Assembly: GCA_014728085.1 (NCBI GenBank)
Contig: WJMF01000038.1
Location: 18,121-82,120, forward strand
Direction: 5' to 3'
Source: Candidatus Zhuqueibacterota bacterium
Lineage (GTDB): Bacteria; Zhuqueibacterota; Zhuqueibacteria; Residuimicrobiales; Oceaniaggregativiventaceae
DNA: 64,000 nucleotides
The translations under genes were made by a program, and so were the position numbers. The notes beneath the pieces were generated by a model. The model was not told where the DNA came from. It did not search any database and was given only the letters and a program-made list of their open reading frames with translations. Positions 1 through 8,184 of this stretch are shown piece by piece. Numbering within the stretch: the stretch's first letter is position 1; each line of letters opens with the position of its first letter.

Positions 1-2
1 GA

Positions 3-893
3 AAACGCCTCTTTGTCATTGTCGCCTTTGGTGCATCGCTGGGTGCGGCCATGGGCAGCGGAATCACCACTCTTCTCATAGAACCTCTGGGTGTATATCA
101 ATTGTTGCTCCTGGCCGGTGCCCTGTTAATCGTCAGTCTGTTCATTACCAATATTGTCGATGCGCGACAAAAACAGCAGTTGCTGATGACAAATCACGAG
201 CAAGTCGAGAAATTCTCAAAACCGCTGGATAAAAGCGGAGCCTTTCGCCTCGTCCTCAAGCATAAATATCTTCTGCTGATCGCCTTGCTTATGCTGTTTA
301 TTAATTGGGTAAACACCACAGGGGAATATATTCTCGGCCGTATTGTAACCGAAACCGCAAAAGAGGCGGTCTCGATGGGCACAGCCGGGGGACTAACAGT
401 GGGTGAATATATCGGTCGTTTTTATGCGGTCTTTTTTAATATTGTCAACTGGACCGCAATTCTACTGCAACTATTTCTGGTTTCCCGCATCATAAAATAT
501 TTGGGAATTCGCATTGCGATTCTTATTTTACCCATAATTGCTCTGGGTGGCTATATCTTTATTGCGATCGTTCCCGTTTTGGCGATCATTCGTTGGATTA
601 AAACAGCAGAAAACGCAACAGACTATTCGCTTCAAAACACCGTGCGAAATATTCTGTTTCTGCCGACCACAAGAGAAGAAAAATACAAAGCCAAACAGGC
701 AATCGATACCTTCTTTGTCAGGGCAGGTGACGTGCTCTCGGCCGTGTTGGTATATGTCGGTACTGCTATACTGACTTTTGGCATCAAAGAATTCGCCCTG
801 GTGAATACGATATTGGTATTCGTATTGCTGCTAATTTCATTCATCATCGGGAAAATGAACAAAAACCTGGTCAAGGTCGATAAACCTATATGA
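3..893 (+). CDS. NTT-type (ATP/ADP carrier-like) membrane transporter, 5' end outside window
   Basis: The reading frame is open to the left edge; codons 3-50 already encode hydrophobic helix sequence, so ATG 51 is an internal Met and the N-terminus lies outside. About 297 residues are visible, with at least six membrane segments and the Gly-rich loop and TTREEKYKAK segment that I associate with the nucleotide transporter (Npt/Tlc) family. Members exchange ATP/ADP or import nucleotides across the inner membrane in intracellular bacteria; in free-living bacteria the substrate is usually unknown. The stop overlaps the next start (ATGA, 890-893), so it is translationally coupled to a second member of the family. 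Family call is good; substrate is not known. Confidence 0.75.
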   Translation, partial: KRLFVIVAFGASLGAAMGSGITTLLIEPLGVYQLLLLAGALLIVSLFITNIVDARQKQQLLMTNHEQVEKFSKPLDKSGAFRLVLKHKYLLLIALLMLFINWVNTTGEYILGRIVTETAKEAVSMGTAGGLTVGEYIGRFYAVFFNIVNWTAILLQLFLVSRIIKYLGIRIAILILPIIALGGYIFIAIVPVLAIIRWIKTAENATDYSLQNTVRNILFLPTTREEKYKAKQAIDTFFVRAGDVLSAVLVYVGTAILTFGIKEFALVNTILVFVLLLISFIIGKMNKNLVKVDKPI

Positions 894-3694
894 AAAATCT
901 ATTCAGAGAACTATTTGATATCAGAGAAGGTGAAGACCGGCGTGCAGCACTGATGTTCAGCTATATTTTTTTGGTTATTTGCTCGCTGCTTATCGTCAAA
1001 CCGGTACGGAATTCTCTGTTCCTGACTCATATCGGCATAGAACAATTGCCGGTGGCTTTTATTCTCGTTGCCATTGTAGCGGCCCTGGTGTCCAATATCT
1101 ATTCCAGACTATCGAAATCGATTCGGCTTGATCAGCTTATCATCAGCACCTTTTTCGCCTCCATCGTATTGCTTTTCTTTTTCCGCTATTTTTTGTATCT
1201 GAAATACCAACAGGACTGGTTTTATTATGCGCTTTATGTATGGGTGGCTATTTTCGGGGTCATTACCACCTCACAATTCTGGTTGCTGGCCAATTATGTT
1301 TTCAACGCCCGTGAAGCCAAACGCCTTTTTGGCCTTATTGGGGCTGGAGGAATTTCCGGTGGTATTTTTGGCGGTTACCTGACCAAATTTCTTGCACCGG
1401 TTGTGGGCACACATAATTTAATATTATTTTGCATCTTGTTTCTAAGCCTCTGCGCTCTGATTGCAGCACATATCTGGCAGCTCTGCGGCAAACAAAATTA
1501 TTCCGAACGCATCAGACAACAACTGCGTCTGTCCCGTAAGGTCAGAGAAGATAATCCTTATAAACGCTTGTTTCAATCCAAACACTTTCTCTTTCTCGCT
1601 GCTCTGGTGGGAACCGGCGTATTGGTGGCCAATATTGTTGATTTCCAGTTCAGCGCCGTTGCCAGTAATATCATCAAAGATGAGGACAAGCTTACCGCTT
1701 TTTTTGGATTCTGGCTCTCCAATCTCAGTATTCTCTCGCTTTTTATCCAACTCTTTCTAACCGCCCGCATTTTGAGCCGTTTCGGTATCACCACTTCCCT
1801 CTTCTTCCTGCCGGTAGGTATTTTAGCGGGAGCGATCGCGATCTTGTTTCAACCGGCATTGTGGTCCGCCATCCTGGTCAAAGTCAGCGATGGCAGTTTT
1901 AAACAGTCAATCAATAAAGCCGCACTCGAACTCCTGGTTGTCCCGCTTCCGCCGGACATCAAAAACCAGGGAAAAACCTTTATAGATGTATTCGTGGACA
2001 GCCTTGCAACCGGATTGGGCGGTGTTCTTTTGCTGATTTTTACGATCACATTGGGATTGAGTGTGCAGCAAATCAGTCTCTTTGTTATCGCCATGATCGT
2101 GTTCTGGTTTTATCTCATCGTGCGGGTGAAAAAAGAGTACATCAACTCGTTCCGGCTGGCTCTTGAAAAACGCTCTATCGACCTCGATGAACAGACGATA
2201 AATATTAAAGATGCATCCGTCTATAACAGCCTGGTCAAATTGCTGGAAACGGGCAATGAGCGCAAAATACTCTACGTATTGCAATTGATAGAGAATATCC
2301 AATATGATAAATTTATTCCCTATTTGCGAAAGTTGCTCTCGCATCCGTCTGATGAAATCAAATTACAGGTGTTACAGCTGATTAAAAACTATAGTTCGGA
2401 GGATTTTTCACCCTCTGTTAAAAAATTGTTGTTTCATAATAATTTCGACATTCAGGTCGCAGCGATGCGCTACCTTTATCATCAACAACCCGATCCGGAA
2501 TCTCTTAAAACCTACTTTGAATATAAAGAGATCTCTATCCGCACTGCTGCTCTCATGTGTGCGGCAATGGAAAACCGGGATGACAAAGAATTCAGAAAAA
2601 CAGGAAAATTCAAGGAAATTTTCGACGCCTACATAGAGACCGATAGCAACAGCATCAACGAACCAAGATTTCGCGCCCGCGTTGCTCAGGTCATCGGTAT
2701 TGCCCGTGATGAAGAGTTGTACCCGTTTTTGAGAAACCTGCTCAGAGATCAAAACACCACGGTACTACGGGCAGCCATCATTGCCGCCGGCCAGACCCGG
2801 AATCCTGTTTTTATCAAACTATTGATCAATCATCTCAACACCAAAAGAGTAAGGCGTTATGCCCGACACGCATTGGCAGCATATGGTGAAACCATTATCG
2901 ACCAACTCGAAAACTGTTTAAAAGAGAGCGATAAAGACCCCCGCATCCGGCAGGAGATTCCAAAAGTTTTGGCCCTTATCGGTACCCAGACCTCTGTTAA
3001 CACGTTATTTACATACCTCGATTTGAATGACCTGAGAATACGCTATGAAATCATTCGGGCGCTTAACCGATTGCGCATCAATTTTCCCATCCTGCGCTTT
3101 GATGCTTCACGAGTGAAAAAGAGAATTCTCCTGGAAACTGACCGCTACCTGAATACGCTCACCCTGCTGAGACTTCAGGACCGCATTATCGGTACATACG
3201 AAAATCGCGATATAGGCGATAAGAACGTCAGGCAGGCCAGATATCTGCTCAACCGTGCCCTCGAAGAACGCCTGGAAGATAATCTGGAGCGAATTTTCCG
3301 CCTTTTGGCTCTTGTTTATCCCGCCAAAGATATGCATAATGCTTATCAGGCCATCATCAGCAGCCAGAGCCACATTGGTGCCAATGCGATTGAATTTTTG
3401 GAAAATATCCTCGACCCGGATCTCAAAAAGCATATTATACCTATTGTCGACAGATTCCCGACATTGGAAAAAATTGATGAAAAAATCAACCGGAATCTGC
3501 ATCAATCATTTGAATTTGAAGCCTTTAAACGGATTCTACAGTCCGATGACAACTGGCTCAAAGCCTGCGTCCTCTACCTCATGGCGGAATCGCTGACCAG
3601 TGAGCCGGAATGGATTATCAGGGAGCTGACATTCGACCCGGATCCCATCGTGCAGGAAACCGCGCGGTTTGCTGTGAATAAAATTAAAAAATGA
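890..3694 (+). CDS. NTT-like transporter fused to a C-terminal HEAT-repeat domain
   Basis: This 934-residue protein has two halves. Residues ~20-420 form a roughly 12-helix membrane domain resembling the NTT nucleotide-carrier family and the gene just upstream. Residues ~430-930 are soluble and built of helical pairs (for example 'SDEIKLQVLQLIKN', 'DQNTTVLRAAIIAAGQ', 'DPDPIVQETARFAVNKI') typical of HEAT/PBS-lyase repeats, probably cytoplasmic. HEAT fusions suggest that transport is coupled to a protein partner. A cyclic-nucleotide-binding protein follows 30 bp downstream and may supply that control. Start ATG 890 overlaps the upstream stop. No frameshift or missing segment is apparent. The substrate cannot be read from sequence. 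Confidence 0.8.
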   Translation: MKNLFRELFDIREGEDRRAALMFSYIFLVICSLLIVKPVRNSLFLTHIGIEQLPVAFILVAIVAALVSNIYSRLSKSIRLDQLIISTFFASIVLLFFFRYFLYLKYQQDWFYYALYVWVAIFGVITTSQFWLLANYVFNAREAKRLFGLIGAGGISGGIFGGYLTKFLAPVVGTHNLILFCILFLSLCALIAAHIWQLCGKQNYSERIRQQLRLSRKVREDNPYKRLFQSKHFLFLAALVGTGVLVANIVDFQFSAVASNIIKDEDKLTAFFGFWLSNLSILSLFIQLFLTARILSRFGITTSLFFLPVGILAGAIAILFQPALWSAILVKVSDGSFKQSINKAALELLVVPLPPDIKNQGKTFIDVFVDSLATGLGGVLLLIFTITLGLSVQQISLFVIAMIVFWFYLIVRVKKEYINSFRLALEKRSIDLDEQTINIKDASVYNSLVKLLETGNERKILYVLQLIENIQYDKFIPYLRKLLSHPSDEIKLQVLQLIKNYSSEDFSPSVKKLLFHNNFDIQVAAMRYLYHQQPDPESLKTYFEYKEISIRTAALMCAAMENRDDKEFRKTGKFKEIFDAYIETDSNSINEPRFRARVAQVIGIARDEELYPFLRNLLRDQNTTVLRAAIIAAGQTRNPVFIKLLINHLNTKRVRRYARHALAAYGETIIDQLENCLKESDKDPRIRQEIPKVLALIGTQTSVNTLFTYLDLNDLRIRYEIIRALNRLRINFPILRFDASRVKKRILLETDRYLNTLTLLRLQDRIIGTYENRDIGDKNVRQARYLLNRALEERLEDNLERIFRLLALVYPAKDMHNAYQAIISSQSHIGANAIEFLENILDPDLKKHIIPIVDRFPTLEKIDEKINRNLHQSFEFEAFKRILQSDDNWLKACVLYLMAESLTSEPEWIIRELTFDPDPIVQETARFAVNKIKK

Positions 3695-3724
3695 ACAGCC
3701 GGATTGTTTCAAGAGGAAAAAATC

Positions 3725-4165
3725 ATGCTAACATCCATCGAAAAAGTACTCTTCTTACAGGATATTGATATTTTTGAAAACACCGCAACCGAAGACCTCG
3801 CCTTTATCGCAGCGATAACAGAAGAGATTGAAGCCAAAGCGAATACGGTGCTCTATAAAGAAGAAGAAAAAGCCGATTCCATGTATCTGGTTATCGAAGG
3901 ATCAGTAAAGCTGCATCAAAAAGAAAGAGAGGTCATGACCGCCAAACCAAAGGACTTTTTCGGTACCTGGGCTTTGTTTGATGATGAACCTCGCGTGGTC
4001 AGTGCGACAACACTGGAAGAATGCCGTCTGTTAAAAATCGACCGTGAAGAATTCTATGATCTTCTGGCAGACCATACCAAAATCACCCAGGGTGTTTTAA
4101 AAACCCTTTCCAAACGCCTGCGCAGCCTGCTGAACAAAGTCAGAGTTGATGTTGAATCAACCTGA
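3725..4165 (+). CDS. Cyclic nucleotide-binding (CAP-like) domain protein
   Basis: A 146-residue protein made almost entirely of one cNMP-binding beta-barrel: an N-terminal helical lead-in, 'ADSMYLVIEGSVKLHQ' for the barrel, a 'DFFGTWALFDDEPRVVSATT' segment corresponding to the phosphate-binding cassette, and a final helix. The cassette arginine lies in DDEPRVVSA, compatible with ligand binding. There is no DNA-binding HTH, so it is not a CRP-type repressor; it looks like a regulatory subunit. Start ATG 3725 has AAGAGG at 3711-3716; an in-frame TTG at 3704 is less likely. It lies 30 bp after the NTT-HEAT gene and is probably co-transcribed, which suggests it senses a nucleotide for the transporters (inference). 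Confidence 0.8.
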   Translation: MLTSIEKVLFLQDIDIFENTATEDLAFIAAITEEIEAKANTVLYKEEEKADSMYLVIEGSVKLHQKEREVMTAKPKDFFGTWALFDDEPRVVSATTLEECRLLKIDREEFYDLLADHTKITQGVLKTLSKRLRSLLNKVRVDVEST

Positions 4166-4201
4166 TTTGCATGTCTGCAGGCTCGCATTAAAATTTCTCT
4201 C

Positions 4202-4230
4202 TTGAGCTTGATAAAAAAGTTTATTATCTT
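4202..4230 (+). promoter_or_regulatory. Putative FCB-type promoter of the receiver-domain gene
   Basis: TTGAGC (4202-4207), 17 bp, TATCTT (4225-4230), followed by TATAAAAT. The spacing TTG-N20-TAnnTT matches the -33/-7 promoter pattern known in Bacteroidota and relatives. The identical hexamer pair at the same spacing occurs at 19870-19898. An overlapping sigma-70-like reading (TTGATA 4208-4213, 17 bp, TATAAA 4231-4236) is also possible. The translation start is 42 bp downstream. Confidence 0.45.
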
Positions 4231-4271
4231 TATAAAATAATGTCCTGTTGAGCTTAATTCAGGAGTGCTTC

Positions 4272-4754
4272 ATGTCAGGTGAACAATCACCTTCGGATAT
4301 TGTTATCGTTGATGACGAAGAAATGGTATTAACCAGCCTCAGTTCTTTTCTGAATCTGGAGACCGATTATAACGTTCATACCTTTCTATCCGCCAAAAAA
4401 GCGCTTGACTATATCAAAAAAAACAATGTCGATTTGGTGATCTCCGACTATTTAATGCCGGAAATGGACGGTATTACGTTCCTGGCCAAAGTACGGGACT
4501 GCAAGCCGGAAATACCCCGCATCATTCTAACAGGGTACGCGGATAAAGAGAATGCCATCAAAGCCATTAATGAAGTGGGCCTGTTCCAGTATATAGAGAA
4601 ACCCTGGGATAATGATGATCTGCTCATCATCCTCAGAAATGGCCTTGAAAAACAAAAATTGATGAAAAAATTGCAGGAAAAAATCAGCGAAATCAATTCC
4701 GCCTACTCTGAGCTCAAGAGTATTCAGGACGAAATTGTGAAAACCTTTATCTAA
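4272..4754 (+). CDS. Single-domain response regulator with coiled-coil tail
   Basis: A 160-residue CheY-like receiver. The acidic pocket is VDDEE at 13-17, the phosphoacceptor is D59 in VISDYLMPEMDG, the switch residue is the T of IILTGYAD, and the conserved Lys is in YIEKPWD. After the receiver (~res 125) comes a 30-residue heptad-like tail rich in Leu, Lys and Glu, probably a coiled coil, with no DNA-binding or enzymatic output domain. It may therefore signal through protein contact. The start is ATG 4272, with AGGAG at 4261-4265. It has its own candidate promoter, and it lies next to the transporter/cNMP genes without a kinase of its own. Receivers of this PEKPWD type are common in FCB genomes. 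Confidence 0.85.
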   Translation: MSGEQSPSDIVIVDDEEMVLTSLSSFLNLETDYNVHTFLSAKKALDYIKKNNVDLVISDYLMPEMDGITFLAKVRDCKPEIPRIILTGYADKENAIKAINEVGLFQYIEKPWDNDDLLIILRNGLEKQKLMKKLQEKISEINSAYSELKSIQDEIVKTFI

Positions 4755-4784
4755 ATTATAGCGATAACTTGAAGGACCCACCAG

Positions 4785-5597
4785 CTACAGTTTTATCACC
4801 CTTTTAATTTCTGCCTCAACTTGACCAAAACCTGAAACATTGTCCATTCTCAGGATAATGGCTTTTTGCGGACAAACTTCTACACAACGCCCGCAACCGC
4901 GGCACCGGTCGCTGATGACGGCTTTGCCGTTTACCATTCTGATGGCATTGACAAAACAAATCTGCTGCAAACAGCGGCCGCAACCGTTACATGTTGCGAG
5001 CACCTCTACATGTACTCCCGGCGCTTTGGTGATTTTGGATTGTATGTGCGGTGCCAAATCGGGTATCATTTTCCACAAACAACAACACGGACAGCAATTA
5101 CAAATTGTCAGCAACTTGTCTCCGGGACCGATGTCAAGCCATACCGTATCCAGACGATTTTTCCCGATCAGATGAACCAGCCCGGCCTGCTGACACGTTT
5201 GTACATACTCCAGCGCTTCCTCCTGAGAAACCAGACGACCCAGAGAAGCATCGATGCGAAGAACCGCTTCACCGAGAAACAGACAACCGAATTCTATGGG
5301 ATAATCCGTACACTGGCTCGCCTTCCGGCAAATACAAAAATTCATAATAAAACGATACGGTGTCTGACGGATAAACTGTTCTATAATCCGGCCGGGTAAG
5401 ACAATATTTTCCGGTTTTTCGAGCTTTTCACCGATGCTAATGGTTTGAACACGGGGAAGATAATAGATGCGATCACCGCGAAAAAAGAGATAATCGATTA
5501 CTCTACCCAGCAAAGGAAGCCGTGATAAACGGGCGAGGGAAAAGCGCTGTGAAAAAAATCTCGTCGCTGCCCTGATGTTCCAATCCGCAAGAGACAT
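4785..5597 (-). CDS. Cys-rich 2x[4Fe-4S] ferredoxin-like protein
   Basis: A 270-residue soluble protein. The C-terminus carries two ferredoxin cluster motifs: C203-xx-C206-xx-C209-x4-C214 (one residue longer than the usual x3) and C232-xx-C235-xx-C238-xxx-C242-P. The N-terminal 200 residues hold further cysteines: C88, C90 and C96 in the NFCICRKASQC segment, and a dense run C166, C168, C169, C171-C173. These could bind another cluster or metal. Start ATG 5597 is preferred, with GGTGGAG upstream on the minus strand; a longer frame would run into the flavin reductase stop. It follows that gene by 22 bp, so the two probably form an electron-transfer pair. Physiological partner unknown. Confidence 0.75.
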   Translation of the reverse strand: MSLADWNIRAATRFFSQRFSLARLSRLPLLGRVIDYLFFRGDRIYYLPRVQTISIGEKLEKPENIVLPGRIIEQFIRQTPYRFIMNFCICRKASQCTDYPIEFGCLFLGEAVLRIDASLGRLVSQEEALEYVQTCQQAGLVHLIGKNRLDTVWLDIGPGDKLLTICNCCPCCCLWKMIPDLAPHIQSKITKAPGVHVEVLATCNGCGRCLQQICFVNAIRMVNGKAVISDRCRGCGRCVEVCPQKAIILRMDNVSGFGQVEAEIKRVIKL

Positions 5598-5619
5598 TAA
5601 AAATATATCTCCACCATTA

Positions 5620-6141
5620 TCAGCTCCCCTCTTTTTTCCTGATCGTCTCGATTTCACCAAAATAGACACGGTGATAATCCTTCAGCGGATATTGCTTTTC
5701 GATATCATCGCTGGTGAAATTCTGCGGTTTAAAATCGTCGTAATATATTTTTCGGCACTCGACGATCAGCTCCGCCTCGTCAAAGCCCGGTGCGTCCACC
5801 TTATCGGACGCGATGGGAGTCAGCCCGGATTCGGCGATTTTGTCGCTGTCGCGACCGGATTTGCTACCCAATAGCTGCAATGCAGGCCGGTATCGTTCAG
5901 AAAAAGCACAAAGGGTAAAAGTGTCATATTTCTCGGTAAATTCCCAGGTATAACGACTCGGCCGTACCACGATCTGTGCAAACGGTTTTTTCCACATGGT
6001 GCCAAAGCTGCCCCAGGCAACCGTCATGGTATTGAAATGCCGCCCGGCATAATTCCCTGATGTCAGCAATAACCATTGATTATTCCACAAATCATGCGGC
6101 TTTACCATCCAGTCGCTTATTGAAATTTTTCGAAAAGACAT
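5620..6141 (-). CDS. Flavin reductase-like (FMN-binding split-barrel) protein
   Basis: A 173-residue protein of the flavin reductase/flavoredoxin family. The N-terminal half reads as the split barrel with the flavin loop 'LLTSGNYAGRHFNTMTVAWG', followed by 'FAQIVVRPSRYTWEFTEKYDTFTLCAF' and the 'KSGRDSDKIAESGLTP' segment typical of the family. Such proteins bind FMN and move electrons between NAD(P)H or ferredoxin and flavin acceptors. Start ATG 6141 is chosen because GGGAG precedes it by a few bases on the minus strand; an upstream extension to 6288 is hydrophobic and unrelated to the family. First gene of a two-gene unit with the cysteine-rich ferredoxin. Confidence 0.85.
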   Translation of the reverse strand: MSFRKISISDWMVKPHDLWNNQWLLLTSGNYAGRHFNTMTVAWGSFGTMWKKPFAQIVVRPSRYTWEFTEKYDTFTLCAFSERYRPALQLLGSKSGRDSDKIAESGLTPIASDKVDAPGFDEAELIVECRKIYYDDFKPQNFTSDDIEKQYPLKDYHRVYFGEIETIRKKEGS

Positions 6142-6493
6142 GTTCTTCTCCCAGACTCGTGAGCATGCTGTTTTTAACTGTTCTGTTTCGTTGCAGATTA
6201 TTAATAAAATAACAAAATTATTTCTGCTGTGCAAAATAAAAGTAAACAAATCTGTTACCGGAAACGTATATAAAATCTGAATTGACAAGTGCTATCCGGC
6301 TATGACCATTGCTTTGTATGACATGTTGATAAAAGACGGAGATAAAAAATCCGTTTCGTACCGGGATAAAGTAACACAAAGCACTCGCGACTAGATTGCT
6401 GCACACCAGGAGCCATGTCATACAGCCAAATTAAGTTTAGTTCTAAACACAACTACAATCATCATCATTTAACCAAACATAAAGAGCAGGGTC
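6142..6493. promoter_or_regulatory. Divergent intergenic region with short palindrome
   Basis: About 350 AT-rich bases between divergent genes. I see no gene or RNA. A perfect inverted repeat, GTTTAG-TT-CTAAAC at 6435-6448, lies 46 bp before the start of the next plus-strand gene and could be an operator. TTGACA at 6282-6287 has no good partner -10 element at the expected spacing. Confidence 0.3.
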
Positions 6494-7477
6494 ATGCAAA
6501 ATAAAATCTTTCGGCTTTCCGGACTCTTTTTGCTGGCGGTTATTTTTTCGACCGGGCTTATGTTTGCCTTTACCGAATTGCCCAGATTGGCCGACCAATG
6601 GTTGCAGACAAATATAGAAACGCCGCACTCGGATCCCGCCTATGACGCCGTGCGTCATGAGCTGTTCTTTGACGCCTATGCGATCAGCCTGATCGGTTTT
6701 ATCTGTCTCGGCGTCATCCTTTTCTTTATTATTCTTGGATTCGCGACGCATAAAACCGGCTGGGCATTGGCGGGGAGTGTGGGCCTCTTTCTTCCCGTTT
6801 TCGCCACTTTTGCTCATAGCATGTTTTACCTCGCCGGTTTGGGACTCTTTAATGTCATCCTTTTCCCTTTTCTGGATATCTCACTGGCGCTGGTGGACCT
6901 CGGCAAGGTCGTGCTGGTTCCCTACTGGATTTTGATATGGCTTTTGGGGCTCTTCAACTGGTATGCTCATGATTTTATCGTCTATGCGTTCATGTTGATT
7001 GGAGCCTTTATATTTATTCTGGGAGTATTCACCTGGTTCCAGACACGCTACAGTAAAACAAACGTCGCCACCAGTTGGATATACAGGTACTCCAGACATC
7101 CCCAGTATCTGGGTTGGATTATCTGGAGCTATGGGCTTATGCTCTATGGTCCCTCGCTAAATCAGATGAAGAGAAGCTGGGGATGGAACGGCACCCTACC
7201 CTGGCTACTATCCACTCTGGTGATCATCGGCATCTGCTTGCTGGAAGAGATAAAAATGCAGAAAAAAGCCGGTAAAACTTGTAGAGTATACAGAAACCGT
7301 ACCCCTTTTCTTGTCCCGCTTCCGGCTTTGCTAAATAAAATCATTAGCGCCCCCATGAGACTGGTTATTCGCAAACAGCATCCCGAAACAAAAAAACAGG
7401 CCGGAGTGGTGGTCGCGCTCTATGCCATTATTTTTATGGGATTATCGTTGTTTTGGGTAGACTTAGCCTGCCAATGA
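6494..7477 (+). CDS. Integral membrane protein of the ICMT/PEMT (isoprenylcysteine/phospholipid methyltransferase-like) type
   Basis: A 327-residue protein with about eight hydrophobic helices. The second half contains 'YRYSRHPQYLGWIIWSYG', the RHPxYxG signature that binds S-adenosylmethionine in membrane methyltransferases such as ICMT, PEMT and related DUF1295-like proteins, followed after the next helix by 'LLEEIKMQKKAGKTCRVYRNRTPFLVP', resembling the usual E-E...G..Y..Y....P ending of that fold. A small-molecule or lipid methyl transfer at the inner membrane is likely; the substrate cannot be told. The N-terminal four-helix extension is longer than in minimal family members. Start ATG 6494 has only a weak GCAGGG ribosome site. 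Confidence 0.65.
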   Translation: MQNKIFRLSGLFLLAVIFSTGLMFAFTELPRLADQWLQTNIETPHSDPAYDAVRHELFFDAYAISLIGFICLGVILFFIILGFATHKTGWALAGSVGLFLPVFATFAHSMFYLAGLGLFNVILFPFLDISLALVDLGKVVLVPYWILIWLLGLFNWYAHDFIVYAFMLIGAFIFILGVFTWFQTRYSKTNVATSWIYRYSRHPQYLGWIIWSYGLMLYGPSLNQMKRSWGWNGTLPWLLSTLVIIGICLLEEIKMQKKAGKTCRVYRNRTPFLVPLPALLNKIISAPMRLVIRKQHPETKKQAGVVVALYAIIFMGLSLFWVDLACQ

Positions 7478-7490
7478 GGAGGCCACTCTG

Positions 7491-7811
7491 ATCAATAACC
7501 CCTATTCGCAGCAAAAAGCAGACTCTTTGGTTACGGAGATCCGCAAACCGAAACCACGACGCTATCGGACCCTCGAACCCTTTAGCCAATTGGTGGCTAT
7601 GGGAAAAAAAGCTACACCAGCCCTGATTAAATTAATTGAAGATCCCGATATTGATGTCAGAGCTATGGCAGTACAGGCTGTTTACAAATATAATATCAGA
7701 CAAGCTATACCCTTTTTGATCACAGCTCTACATGATCCTGAATTTAAAGTTGCGCAATCTGCAATCCGAACCGGGTACGGTAAAGGCTGTAACGTCCGCC
7801 GGCAATCATAG
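7491..7811 (+). pseudogene. Truncated HEAT-repeat gene fragment
   Basis: The frame from about 7491 encodes 'INNPYSQQKAD...' and then HEAT/PBS-lyase-like helices ('ALIKLIEDPDIDVRAMAVQAV', 'AIPFLITALHDPEFKVAQSAI') before losing repeat character and stopping at 7811. A strong GAGGAGG lies at 7476-7482, but the codon at the expected start position is CTG (7488) or ATC (7491), not ATG; the first ordinary start is TTG 7527. The fragment has the beginning of a HEAT protein but no end. Its 3' part runs into antisense TonB-receptor sequence. I read it as the 5' remnant of a deleted gene. A short functional protein is possible but less likely. Confidence 0.5.
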
Positions 7812-7953
7812 CCCATTGCGGATTCAGGGGATATTCATCGCGCAAATAAAAACCGGTGCTATTGTATTCAGCGCCATCCGGATAACGGCCTCGAATATCC
7901 TTTCGGGCAATGCCGCCCCTGACGCGAAAACGCTCGCTGAAAACATTGTGATA
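7744..7953 (-). pseudogene. Relic: C-terminal end of a TonB-dependent outer-membrane receptor
   Basis: The minus strand holds a 69-codon open stretch between an in-frame TGA (7956-7954) and a TAA (7746-7744). It reads like the last strands of a TonB-dependent receptor barrel: alternating aromatic and polar residues, '...RGRYPDGAEYNSTGF', then 'YLRDEYPLNPQWAMIAGGRY' and 'SLYRTRFGLQ'. The pattern S-x-G-[FY]-x-x-D-E-[FY]-x-L-x-x-x-W-x-[ML]-x-x-G-x-R-[FY] is the family's usual plug-distal barrel motif. There is no start codon and no upstream barrel sequence, so only a scrap remains. The call rests on motif recognition by eye. Confidence 0.5.
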
Positions 7954-8184
7954 TCAGATCATTTGATTCTTGCAGCGATTGAAAAAAAAAAAAGAGTCGT
8001 TGTCCGTTATGACTTGAGCACATCTGTGTAATATGGATGTCCTCGTTGACGCTTCATTTATCCGAAAAGGGGATAGCGTTATAAACTAAAAGTAAAAATG
8101 TAACGCAAAATAGCAATAATAATATTTCTTACTGGCATTTTATATTTTTTTTTGCTATCTTGCAGAAATTTAAGGAGGATATTT

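Noticed and set aside
6282..6312. Possible promoter or sigma-54 site (TTGACA, and CCGGC...TTGCT) before the ICMT-like gene
   Set aside because: TTGACA has no TATAAT- or TAnnTT-like partner at 16-18 bp, and the GG-to-GC distance is 11 bp instead of the required 10.
8133..8161. TGGCAT followed by a TTGC before the isomerase lipoprotein gene, resembling a sigma-54 site
   Set aside because: The GG and GC elements are 18 bp apart, too far for sigma-54. TATCTT may belong to another promoter but lacks a TTG at the right distance.
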